Positions 1 through 9,800 of a stretch of DNA of 16,924 nucleotides are shown here, piece after piece. The DNA comes from Ichthyophonus hoferi. Lineage: Eukaryota; Opisthokonta; Ichthyosporea; Ichthyophonida; Ichthyophonidae. Under the pieces are notes generated by a model that saw only the letters and a program-made list of their open reading frames with translations, ran no database searches and was not told the origin of the DNA. How positions within the stretch are numbered: the stretch's first letter is position 1; each line of letters starts with the position of its first letter. The stretch lies in assembly GCA_002751075.1 (NCBI GenBank), contig NAOQ01000177.1, forward strand, positions 96,154 to 113,077. The letters are read 5' to 3'. The position numbers and the translations under genes are program-made.

Positions 1-325
1 GGACAGAAATAGTATAGAGTCCGTGTTTATTATTAGTTGTTACTGTTCCCTTTATCCTTCCACAAAATTTGTTGATCGCAAGTTTTAACCATGGTTCAGT
101 TCACCAATGTCAATGTGATCTATTGTCAAAAATATAGTTTGCAGGAGATCTACCAATTAACTACGCCTTTTTCCCTTTCTTACTGGCTCTTTCTCTCTAC
201 CTTTTCTGTTGTTCTCTCTCTATCTCTTTCCTATTTTTTCCTTCCTATATATAGCATATCTTTCTCTACCTTTGGTTTTCAACTAGCCTTTTTCCTTCTA
301 GAGGTAATTAATAGTATACTATTCT

Positions 326-621
326 GTACCATACTGTACTGTGCCATATATTGTACTATAGTATAGTATACTGTACAACACCATACTATAGTGTATTGTA
401 CTATACTCTATTGTACTTTACTGTATTATATTATACTGTATTATACTATACTATACTATTATATATTATTCTGCACTATACTATACTATACTATACTACA
501 CTACATTACACTAAACTATACTAGACTAGACTACACTATACTATACTATAATATATTATAATATACTATACTACACTATACTACACTATACTACATGATA
601 CTATACTATACTATACTACAC
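326..621. repeat. Pentanucleotide (CTATA-type) satellite tract
   Basis: About 300 bp of imperfect ACTAT/CTATA repeats with interspersed CTACA, CTGTA and ATATT variants. The cleanest runs are at 455-500 and 538-620. It ends exactly where similarity to the foldback element begins. A short frame over its left end (91-366) is low-complexity and not a gene. Confidence 0.85.
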
Positions 622-720
622 TGAGGGCCACTAGAATTATCTGATCTTGTCTAAATGATCTAATGCTATTTTGTCCTAATGTTATTGGCTCGATAGCTAA
701 TTATATCATTTAATGTTAGT
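622..720 (+). mobile_element. Truncated copy of the foldback element (copy C)
   Basis: From CACTGAGGGCCACTAGAATT onward this matches the inner left arm of the element at 14583-15098 (the part starting near 14728). It also includes the counterpart of its GGCTCGTGAGCTAATT stretch (here GGCTCGATAGCTAATT). The outer arm and the whole right arm are missing. The left break abuts the pentanucleotide tract. Confidence 0.6.
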
Positions 721-2253
721 GCTGGTATTCTTTGTATTGACCAATAAAATTAAATAATTAAGGATGTTGTGCAGTGCTATCAAGCAATAATGGGCCAATC
801 AATTTTGCATGATCCACATGTTACTAAACCTTCGGCCGATTTATGTGTATGATCTTACATAATTTACACGGCCCACAGTGTGGGATGCGCTGACCGGGAT
901 TGCGGAATAATCAAATATTTTAGATATGTTTTATGCCCTAAGTAAAATAATCTGTCTAAGCCAAAGAAGAGTGTATGCAAAGGAATGCGTTTAAACGCCT
1001 CTTAATACGGTATTTCCTTAATTATAAATGGATATAGGTCACAGGGAGCAATCTCATCTCTACTTATTTCTAACATGTTGGATTAATTTTAAAAAGGCAC
1101 ATCTATTTTACCAAATATTAGCTGGTTGGCATGTTTAAGAATGTTGTAAAGACGATAGGCTTACATACCATGCCTTTGAAGATTACTAGATGTCAATGGT
1201 GTTAGAGAGAAGAGACAAGCAGAAAAGTCACATGGTGATACAAAGTCACATGGTGATGCAAATGGGAATGTTATGTTAGGCTAGAGTATAACAATAAAGA
1301 TGATATCAAATACATACGCCGAGTTAACTTGGTATTTAATCTTGATCTTTACTAATTAAAGGGTTGTTTAAAAATATCTGAATATCGTCAAGAATGTTAC
1401 ATGTATTATTAATGGGTTTTTTTTTATTTTTCCAAAAATAATAAAAATTAACATGGTGTAGGTTGTTGCAGTCTTATATCGTTACAACTTATTTGTAGTT
1501 TAATGACATAATCGAGGTATTCAATATATTTATATATAAGTAATATCACAAACATTGGCCAGAGTATGGCGTGAACATTTACCAATAAAATAAATATTAT
1601 AAATGTTTTACTAATAATAGATAGTACACTATAGTTGCATAATTGAGGTATGTCTGAATTTTCTTTCTAGACTGTGTCTAGAAGTTAGGGGGTGAGGAGT
1701 TAAATTATTGCAGAGATTTAAACAACAGTAATCGGGGCAAGATTGCCAAATAAAATAATTTATTGGGTATTCAGAACTCCTGAAATGTATAATGTAATGT
1801 ATAATATGTGAAGTAATATTCAACAACCCAGTAATTTTGAATACGATCAGGACTTTGAAACTCAATAGAGAAATTTTCTAAGTTTAAGGTGGCAAAAGTA
1901 AAATATTTGTTTTGGTAAACAATGTTTATTTATAAACTTCATCCATAATAATATTAATAATCCTAATATTGGTTTTATAAAATAATAGTATGTTTTGTAG
2001 CCATCTGAAAGCAACAGCATCACAACATCAACGACCTAAGTACATCAACGTTAAATGATCACTATTAGATATATATATATATATATTCACATATAGTACT
2101 AAGTATCAAAACATCAAAAACCATTTTTTTAAAAAAAATAAACAAGCAAACCAATCGAACAGTAGGTTAGTTTAAAAAATGTGAATTGATTATTGCTAGA
2201 TATTTAATTTGTGTATTTCTTTGCATGATTAACACGACGGGGAACTGTGACTT
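721..2253. other. Gene-poor AT-rich stretch
   Basis: It contains a GC-rich patch (820-910) with a perfect hairpin CCCACA-G-TGTGGG (872-884) and an 18-bp tandem pair around AAAGTCACATGGTGATAC (1224-1259). A 78-codon minus-strand frame (1629-1865) has no protein-like features. An (AT)n run lies at 2068-2086. No gene recognised. Confidence 0.6.
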
Positions 2254-2529
2254 ACATTCCCATTGAATACTCCATGATTTAATAGCTCAAATTTATAAGT
2301 GATGCGTGTATATCCAATAGAAGTGGTTAATGATATAATGTAGCCTACATCGTGAGCACGGCTCAATTCTATATTTAATCCAAAAGAGAAGTGTGAGGAG
2401 CTACATTCCCATGCATGCTCAATGATTTAATAGCCCGAATTTAAGTGATGCGTGTATATCCAATAGAAGTGGTTAATGATATAATGTAGCCTACATCGTG
2501 GGCACAGCAGGCTCAATTCTATGTTTAAT
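2254..2529. repeat. Direct duplication of about 127 bp at a spacing of 149-150 bp
   Basis: Copy 1 is at 2254-2379 and copy 2 at 2403-2529. Both start ACATTCCCAT and end near GCTCAATTCTAT. A core of nearly 60 bases (from TAAGTGATGCG to CTACATCGTG) is identical, while the outer parts differ by a few substitutions and small indels. The high identity suggests a recent tandem duplication or two adjacent copies of a short element. Confidence 0.85.
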
Positions 2530-2657
2530 AGGCTGAATAATAAAATCCTTCCAATGGAATAAGCTCCAGCTTCCCATTCGGGTCGGGCCAAAAATATACT
2601 TTCAATTTCTTAGAATAAACAATAACTAATAACATTACTTTAATTTTTATTCCTTAG

Positions 2658-2785
2658 GCACTCTTGAAAACTCTTATAAACTTCTTGGAGGCCAAGATAA
2701 TAGGAGATTGATTCATTCTCGGATCGATAAAGATTACTACATTCCTTCTCGCTTAATCTATTTAAAGCACACAGTCATTGATTAG
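2658..2785 (+). CDS. Coding-like island, possible terminal exon
   Basis: A good acceptor (TTTTTATTCCTTAG) is followed by two bases and 41 open codons to TAG. The reading begins TLENSYKLLGGQDNRRLIHS and ends LIYLKHTVID. The local composition is less AT-rich than the flanks. No upstream partner exon was found, and there is no ATG in frame. It could be a real terminal exon of a gene to the left, a piece of a degraded element, or chance. No family recognised. Confidence 0.25.
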
Positions 2786-2807
2786 TCCCTGCAGCACTAT
2801 AATAAGT

Positions 2808-2909
2808 TCCTGGCCTGGATTATTGTTATTATTGTTATTATTGTTATTATGCTTGGTTTATTCTTGATCTTGATCTTTCTGCTAGCTAGTTATTAGAGTC
2901 AGGCCAGGA
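2808..2909. repeat. Short inverted repeat enclosing a 9-bp microsatellite
   Basis: TCCTGGCCTG (2808-2817) and its exact complement CAGGCCAGGA (2900-2909) enclose a (ATTGTTATT)3 tract (2819-2850). A GC-rich 10-bp perfect pair is unexpected in this AT-rich DNA. It could be the ends of a tiny element or a hairpin. Confidence 0.4.
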
Positions 2910-4116
2910 GCCTATTTTCTATACTCTATGCCACATATCTTATGCCTTACGTCTTATATAGAGGCTACACTATAACATTCATAAAGAGTATAGAGGAGAT
3001 AAGAACTATTATAAATAGTCTGATACAACCTGACATTGTTTTACTCATCTAGTTGCTGTAATAATATACATCATCACAATATATTTACTATTATGTTTTG
3101 TTTGTTAAAATAATACAAAACCCATGAATTGTATTCCAACCATATAACTATCTGTATATATCCACATAAATATAGAAATAATTATTACTAGGTTTTTGTC
3201 TGTGTTGTTATTGCTACTATTGATTGTTTCCTAATTTTATAACTGTTAATTTATTATATTGTAGTATTTTTTGAATGATTATATCCATCGCCATACCACT
3301 TATATTTAACGACTTAGTGTTTCAGGGCCAGGTCTATATCGTAATGGTTTATAATTACATAAGATCAACTGTATTATTAGATCTTCAAAGGGAACAATTA
3401 ACACTATGTAAGGGTTAGTGCTACATTGCATTATATTACATTATATTGCATTATAATACATTTTAGCATATTATGTTAGATTATGTTATATTATATGATA
3501 CTCTATATACAAAACATATTAAATAGAGTTTCAATGTCGAATCTGCCTATTATTTTTGGATTATGTTAGGAATAATAAGTAGAGAGAGGAGTGTTCCTGT
3601 GACCTTTATTTGTTTAGAAGGAGAGAAAATACCGATTTAAAGGAGGTTTTAAACGTGTCACTTTACATACACGGAGTACAGATATGTTAATATATATATA
3701 TATATATATTAAACTAGTTAGCAGTACTTATCTTAGGCAGAATGCCTAAGCAATATGTTATCTGGACCCAAAACGTATGATATAAAACGGCTTATTATAT
3801 AGTTACAGGATCTCTACCATTAGTTGGTTCAATTTTGAAAGATCATCTTGGATTACCGTTTACACCAATAGATTGCATGAACTATTTTTTCAGGTTACAT
3901 ATGTGATAATAATTGCTATTAATACAAAATGCGTATAGCTAGCTAATCAAAGAAATACTCAAATTAATTAAATATTCCGGTTTTAACAATTTAACAATAC
4001 CAATAGAAAAATTTCATGTACCATGCAAACAGAATATATAATATACATATACAGATAGTAGAAAATAAATTCAATAACCTTCAAAATGTTACGGACATTT
4101 TGATTTAGACTAATTT
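2910..4116. other. Gene-poor stretch with AT-rich repeats
   Basis: It holds an imperfect tandem array based on ATTATATTACATT (3421-3500) and a pure (AT)n run (3688-3710). An acceptor-like CAG at 3323-3325 is followed by about 30 open codons in one frame (starting GQVYIVMVYNY), which could be chance. No gene is called. Confidence 0.55.
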
Positions 4117-4233
4117 CTAGCAACCCTTTATAGCTCCATATAGGCCCTTAAATTCAGGACTGCCATCTTGCCAGACTGCCAGAGTGTCACAGTCATGAAA
4201 GGAGATACATGCATTGATAATATCTTCTATCAT
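4117..4233 (-). CDS. Coding-like island of 38 residues, possible terminal exon or gene fragment
   Basis: The frame runs from ATG (MIEDIINACISFHDC) through DTLAVWQDGSPEFKGLYGAI to KGC and TAG. It has a balanced residue mix and three Cys, in a patch visibly richer in GC than its neighbours. A splice acceptor CTCTGGCAG lies inside it. The neighbouring minus-strand frame at 4492-4554 reads LHDHELAYFENNKHPS, which resembles the FHDCDTLAVWQDGSP stretch here. Both could be remnants of one repeated domain. Function unknown. Confidence 0.22.
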   Translation of the reverse strand: MIEDIINACISFHDCDTLAVWQDGSPEFKGLYGAIKGC

Positions 4234-4554
4234 GTTATAATAACAGAGCATTATATTATATATATTAATGTATAATTATTGATTCTATTGTATATATATA
4301 TTGATAAAAAATTGGCATATCTCACCATCCTATATATGTGATTAGCACACAATGTGGCCAATTTGGATTTAATTTTATTTAAAAAAGGAAAACAAAATAG
4401 AGGAAAAAAGTAATCACCATATCATTGAATTGCAAAATGTAATAATGTATTTTTAAAAGCTTACCCACCCTTATTTGAGCAGTTCTTGACATTATGACAG
4501 CTGGCAAGAGGGATGTTTGTTGTTCTCAAAGTAGGCCAACTCATGGTCATGTAA

Positions 4555-6177
4555 CTATAAAGAAAAGGTGATGCTTTTCCCCAGGGCATGTTCAGTAAGC
4601 TCAGTTTTCAAGAAGAAAAAATAAAAAAGTTGCATAAATTTATTTTTTGTTGTTTCTTTTTTTTTAAAGAAAAAAGAAAATACAATGGATTGAACTATGC
4701 TTCATAGTTGGTTTTTGATTAGATGGATAACTTAATGGTTTGTAATATATATATATATATTGCTGGATATTGAAGTGATATATATGCTTTATTTTAACTA
4801 AGAAATTGTTTACATTTATAAAAAATAATTCCAACTGTAAGATTTGAAATTGAGTTTATAAATTAAGAATGCTGCGCTGACCATAACTTAGTTTTCTACA
4901 GTAGTAAATTATAATATCTATTTTTCATTCATATTATCTTCATACACCCCAATCTATATAATATATTATTATAATATTATAAGGCCCAGTAAGTTTATAG
5001 ATTATAATATAATATCTTAGAATATATGAGATTATATCAGAATAGATTAAGTTGACTCATACTTTGTACTATATTGTAGCATATGATATTATATTATATT
5101 ATATTATATTACATGATACTATACTATATTATATTACAGCCTTACATTGCAGTGCATTAAGCTAGCTTACAGTGTATCCTATATAACAAGCATCATATTC
5201 TATTTCAATATATTACATACATGATGCATGACAATCTACAAGTTTTATCATACTATATCAATCCCACAGCTATTATGTAATCCCTATCCTATCCGTGGCC
5301 TATTACTGCTTTATAATTATCCAACCGCTTTCGACACTAACATGAAATAAGTAATAGTCGATAGAAAACATCCTGTTGCGACAAAGATGTAATATAATAT
5401 ATATAATATATTAACCCTATGGGATTATAGCTGACCTTTTTAATACAAGGTAATATCCCAATTGTGGTTGACTGTTATTTTTTTACACGGGTAGATAGTG
5501 GAGCAATCACATACCACATACTACAATTCGATTGGTTTGGGATTAACGCAAATAATTAATTAATTAGTTAGTAATGATTTAAAACTCTTATTTGGATTAT
5601 ACTTCGTTAGACAAAGACCATGGGTTTGATATTACAAATCACGGGATGCTGAACAACTTATTATTGCTGATTCTTACCCTATAGGATGGATATATTTTAT
5701 AACTCATTGATTGGAATCTGATCTATACTATGGGAAATATATAAAGGGTTTATTACAAAACATAACCACTATATTGTTTGCTAATTATACTATTATTGAC
5801 TAATACTATAGTGAGTTATAAGCATGGCCCGAATATACGAGTTATTACTTTAACATAGGAAGAGAAACAGAAAGATAAATGAGATTACCGACATAATTAT
5901 GGTTTTAGTCCCTTGGTAGTGTCTCAGGGGGGGCGTGGATATATTATGAATATTATTTCATAGAGTGAGTGGGAGGAGGGAAGTCATAGCCAGTTATAAT
6001 CAAGGCATGAACATAAACAGGACAATAACTGCATGCTTCTATCTACTTTTGCAGTTCCGTAAATGACAAAGTGTCCTTTAAAAAATCGCATTGTAGTCGA
6101 TGAATGTGATTATGAGATATGGTATAACGTTTTGTATAGACTGCTTATAAAATAAATAAAGAATAATAATATTATTG
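4555..6177. other. Gene-poor AT-rich stretch
   Basis: It contains A- and T-runs (4615-4680), (AT)n (4745-4760), a TTATA repeat tract (5087-5140) and a G-run at 5928-5934. No reading frame, RNA gene or element could be supported. Confidence 0.6.
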
Positions 6178-6183
6178 TTTATT
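6178..6183 (-). terminator. Possible polyadenylation signal AATAAA of the six-exon gene
   Basis: Minus-strand AATAAA about 440 bp downstream of the stop. ATTAAA also occurs at 6263-6268. In DNA this AT-rich such hexamers arise by chance, so this is only a candidate. Confidence 0.25.
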
Positions 6184-6622
6184 ATTATTTTGTTTTATAA
6201 TATTTCAAGCGATACATATGTCATTGGTATCATTGTTTGTATTTCTATCCCGTACATTGTTATTTAATATTAATTATATTGTCCTATGTGGTATGTTGTT
6301 ATATTCTACTGACAAATTCAAATTGGATCAGGTCAAACGTATGATAATCTATATTATAGTTAAGTTCATATCACAAATATAAAAACTAAGTATCAAAGTA
6401 ATGCTACAATGTAGAATTCATGGCATCCATCCACACACACCCAGGTGTATAGTCGAGGTCCTTTCACCCTCATTAATGTAAACCATGATTGGGTTGCACG
6501 TTTTTGGAGATTGTCTAGTTATGCAGTTATGCATAATGATAAACTAACCAATCTGTACCAGATATATTCTAGTATGTGAGGATTCATCATTTAAGCATAC
6601 TTCTTTCACAACATCAAATACG

Positions 6623-6847
6623 TTATGCCGCAGCTGTTTCCTCCTTGGCAATGGGTGAACCTCCCGAGGTACTAGCCCCTAAGTCTCCTATTTCTCCTTT
6701 TGGGGTCTGTTCCTTTGCCCCCTCTCCCTGTTTGTCCATACTAGTTCTACGAAATATGCCAGTAAGTGACTTCATCATCCTCAGGCCCATCAATCCTCCT
6801 TTAGATGCGTCTTTGCTCTCATTGCTGGCAGGGAGGTCGCCTTTGGT
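6623..6847 (-). CDS. Exon 6: terminal exon with basic helix 3 (residues 918-991)
   Basis: Acceptor TTATGCCCTCAG|ACCAAA, phase 0, giving 74 residues and a TAA stop. After TKGDLPASNESKDA comes the hydrophobic/basic segment SKGGLMGLRMMKSLTGIFRR, followed at once by the RRTS phosphorylation-type site. A Gly/Glu/Ser-rich tail ends KEETAAA. The plus-strand open frame over this stretch is a shadow. A minus-strand AATAAA lies at 6178-6183, about 440 bp past the stop, so the 3' UTR end is uncertain. Confidence 0.82.
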   Translation of the reverse strand, partial: TKGDLPASNESKDASKGGLMGLRMMKSLTGIFRRTSMDKQGEGAKEQTPKGEIGDLGASTSGGSPIAKEETAAA

Positions 6848-9800
6848 CTGAGGGCATAAGAATGTGTGAGAGGTACGTATTGTCTAATTGATACTCGGTA
6901 TGATGGGCTTAGATTTTGGATCATACGTGTATATATGATCTTAGTCCTGTATATTACCAAGCATGTGTACAAGCATGTGTATAGCCTTTAAAAACACATA
7001 TATCTACATGCCTACTTGCATGATTGTGATTATGAGGCTAATTATGTATTTTCAATCAGCTTTGTACACATAAAGACAAATTCTAACAGAGCATTGTCAG
7101 ATATGAGCTCAGTATATACAACAAGGGGTTAGAGCTACACAAAGTACCATTACAGACCTTTAAACTACTATGATACAATATTAATTATTGAAATAGTTAG
7201 AGACTCCCATGGAAAGACAAAAGAGCAGAGTAAAAAAAAGAAAAAGATAAAGATAAAACAAAATAAAGGCATATTCTACGTTTGAGGGCATGGGTAATGC
7301 GGCTGCCTGACAGAATACTTGTGTGTATACAGAAGAGTGACAAGATGGGAGGATAGGGGAAAGTTTATAATAGGAAACTAAAGTGTTTGTACAGTTTACA
7401 ACAATATGAACTGAACTAAGGATGAGAGACAGCTGATTATGTAGAATAAAAATGAGTATGTGTATATGTATGGGAACACTTGTATACGTGTACATGTACT
7501 GGAGCAGGAACCTACCTTGGGGGCAGGTGCGGGAATTTCCTCATCTTTTGGTGACTCATGAATCATTGTAGGATAGCCATGACCCTGCATAGTGGTGATA
7601 AACCTGGGAGGAGGAGGATTCAATATTACATACTTGTTAGTGACTCGTGACAGTAATATGTAGGTTCATGAATAATAGATTGAAAAATAGAGCCAGTACA
7701 TAATTGCAAGGTGAATTATAAGGAAGAAGAAGCCATTTCATCGTAATTAGGAGGAGGGTATTATAGGCAAAAACATAGTAGGGTGGTGTATACAGCCCTG
7801 TATTTAAAGTATGGGATTATCGTGAGGGCGAGTTAATCTGCTGTTATTTATAACTCAATAGTCAAAGACGGATACACGGAGAAGCGTGAACAGATAAATA
7901 GACATAAATAAAGGAAGAGTGAAAATTTGAATGTATGCATAGATAGTTCATTTTTATAGAGATAATAATAAAACAATGAAATAAGCTAGTATCTAGAAGT
8001 TAGAAAGGTATCCCGTCTGCTAAGCAACATTGGTTCATTTTATATACTTTTAGGATTTTGAAAAACCAGAAAATCATATAAAACTCTGTTTTAAGAGTTG
8101 GCAAACAAATAATGCTAGAGGTTATATTTGAAGTCAAATGGATCCTCTACGTAGACTTACAATTGCACAACTAATTATAGTAACTTATATATACAATACA
8201 ATATATGGATTGGGTCAGCAAAAACTAATACAGGAAGAATAAAGTCATAATTGCATATAAACGCTTAGACAAATGCATATACAGCCATACCATATATTGG
8301 ATCAACTCACTTATATATATATACTATACGTTACATGCATCCGGTATGTCCAAAAAAGCAAACCCAATCAAGTCCCACTTGATATAACCTATACATATAC
8401 TCACCTATACTCAGGCACCTGTGTGCCAGTTCCAACATTTTCCAAAACCGTAACCATTCCTGGTTTCTCAGTTGCAGCAATAGCGTCCTCCTCATGTTTC
8501 TTTTTCTTGGTAAAAGACATATGTTTACTCAGAGTGTGTAGCAGCCCTTTTTTGTCCTTTTCTTTTTTCTTAGTAACTGTCGCTACGCCTCCTGTGGCTG
8601 AGGTAGTAACAGGATAGCCGTGGCCCTAAGAAAGGGAAGATTGAGGTTAAATAGGGGAATAGGTAGTGTTAAAATGGTAGCGGAAGTGCTTGTTGAACTG
8701 AAAATGTGGACTATGATATAGTGTAATGGCTGGTTATTTGAGTGACAGAGAGGAGATGGGTGATTATTGAGGAGTGCCCCCCCTTATGGGGTCCCCACCC
8801 AGTCTATAATGCTATTCAATGCTTTATGTATAGGGGCGCATATTCTAATTTAAATATATTTAGCTATATATAAAATACTAAAGCTCTGTTTATTTTTGTA
8901 AAAATATTATGCTATTCCTACATATACAAAATATGAGCCCACCTGCATGGTAGTAATAAACCGATAACCAGGGACATCTATAGCTGTTAAAGGAGGAATG
9001 GCCACCACATTGCCATTGGGTGAAGGAGGAGACACCTTATCCTTAGTTACTGCTTGGCCAATCTCATCATGGCTTGGACTAGTACGACTATAACCATTGT
9101 TGCTTTTATAGGGGGCTATCTGGGGTCCTTGGTCCTGAGTGACAAAGTAGACAGTCAGCAAGGGTGGGTGATAATACGTAATGTTATGTTCAAATATATA
9201 AGCATATATACCACTCTATATCTCTTTCTTTCTTTGTCAACGTTCAATTTTTAATTCCAGTTCTACAAGATATCTTTAAAACAATACGTTAATACAGAGT
9301 GGATATATGGTCAGAGAAATAGGATATTAAGACAATTCAGTAAATAAGGATCGGAATAGGTGGCAGTAAACTCAAAAAATATGGAGTAGAGGCAATTGGC
9401 ATTGGCATGTAGATAGAGAGTGAAGAGGGGACCAGACGATGATTTAGAACAGAATCTCATTAAGAAAGATTGCCTATACTATAATAGTACAATTGGATTT
9501 AGCTGTAAGCAAACGAGGACAGAGAGAAGGAAAAGTAAAAGCAAAACATGTAAGGGAAATAGGGTTAACAAAAGGCAGCCCTTATATAATCTCACCAAGC
9601 GATAAGCAAAACGTTTAGACTGATCTACAGCCATAGACCCCTTACGTACCTTAGGGGCTGTACGAGGTAGGGGTACAGGAGCTGAATGAGAAGAGAGTAC
9701 AGGGCCCAAGTCTGTTGTATTCTTATCTTTAGAAGGAACAGCGTTCTCTGAAGTCAATTTTGCCTCTCCTTTCATCTTAGTAGGGATAGGATCTCCTGTT

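Noticed and set aside
91-366. 91-codon plus-strand frame with many hydrophobic residues
   Set aside because: It is a pyrimidine-rich stretch running into the CTATA tract; composition explains it, and no motif is present.
326-621. Telomere- or centromere-type satellite
   Set aside because: The unit is an imperfect AT-only-like pentamer without G clusters, and the tract is short; an ordinary microsatellite explains it.
6420-6510. Minus-strand run of about 33 open codons (with MVYINEGERTSTIHLG) beyond the stop of the six-exon gene
   Set aside because: It has no acceptor and lies in the probable 3' UTR. It shows that open runs of this size occur here by chance, which is why the islands at 2658 and 4117 are scored low.
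6576-6851. Plus-strand 91-codon frame and minus-strand 60-codon frame around 6790-6972
   Set aside because: Both are shadows of, or out of frame with, exon 6, which has an acceptor, continuous phase and a stop.
7181-7495. Minus-strand 104-codon frame ending in a hydrophobic run
   Set aside because: It lies within intron 5, is low-complexity and would contradict the exon 5 to exon 6 splice.
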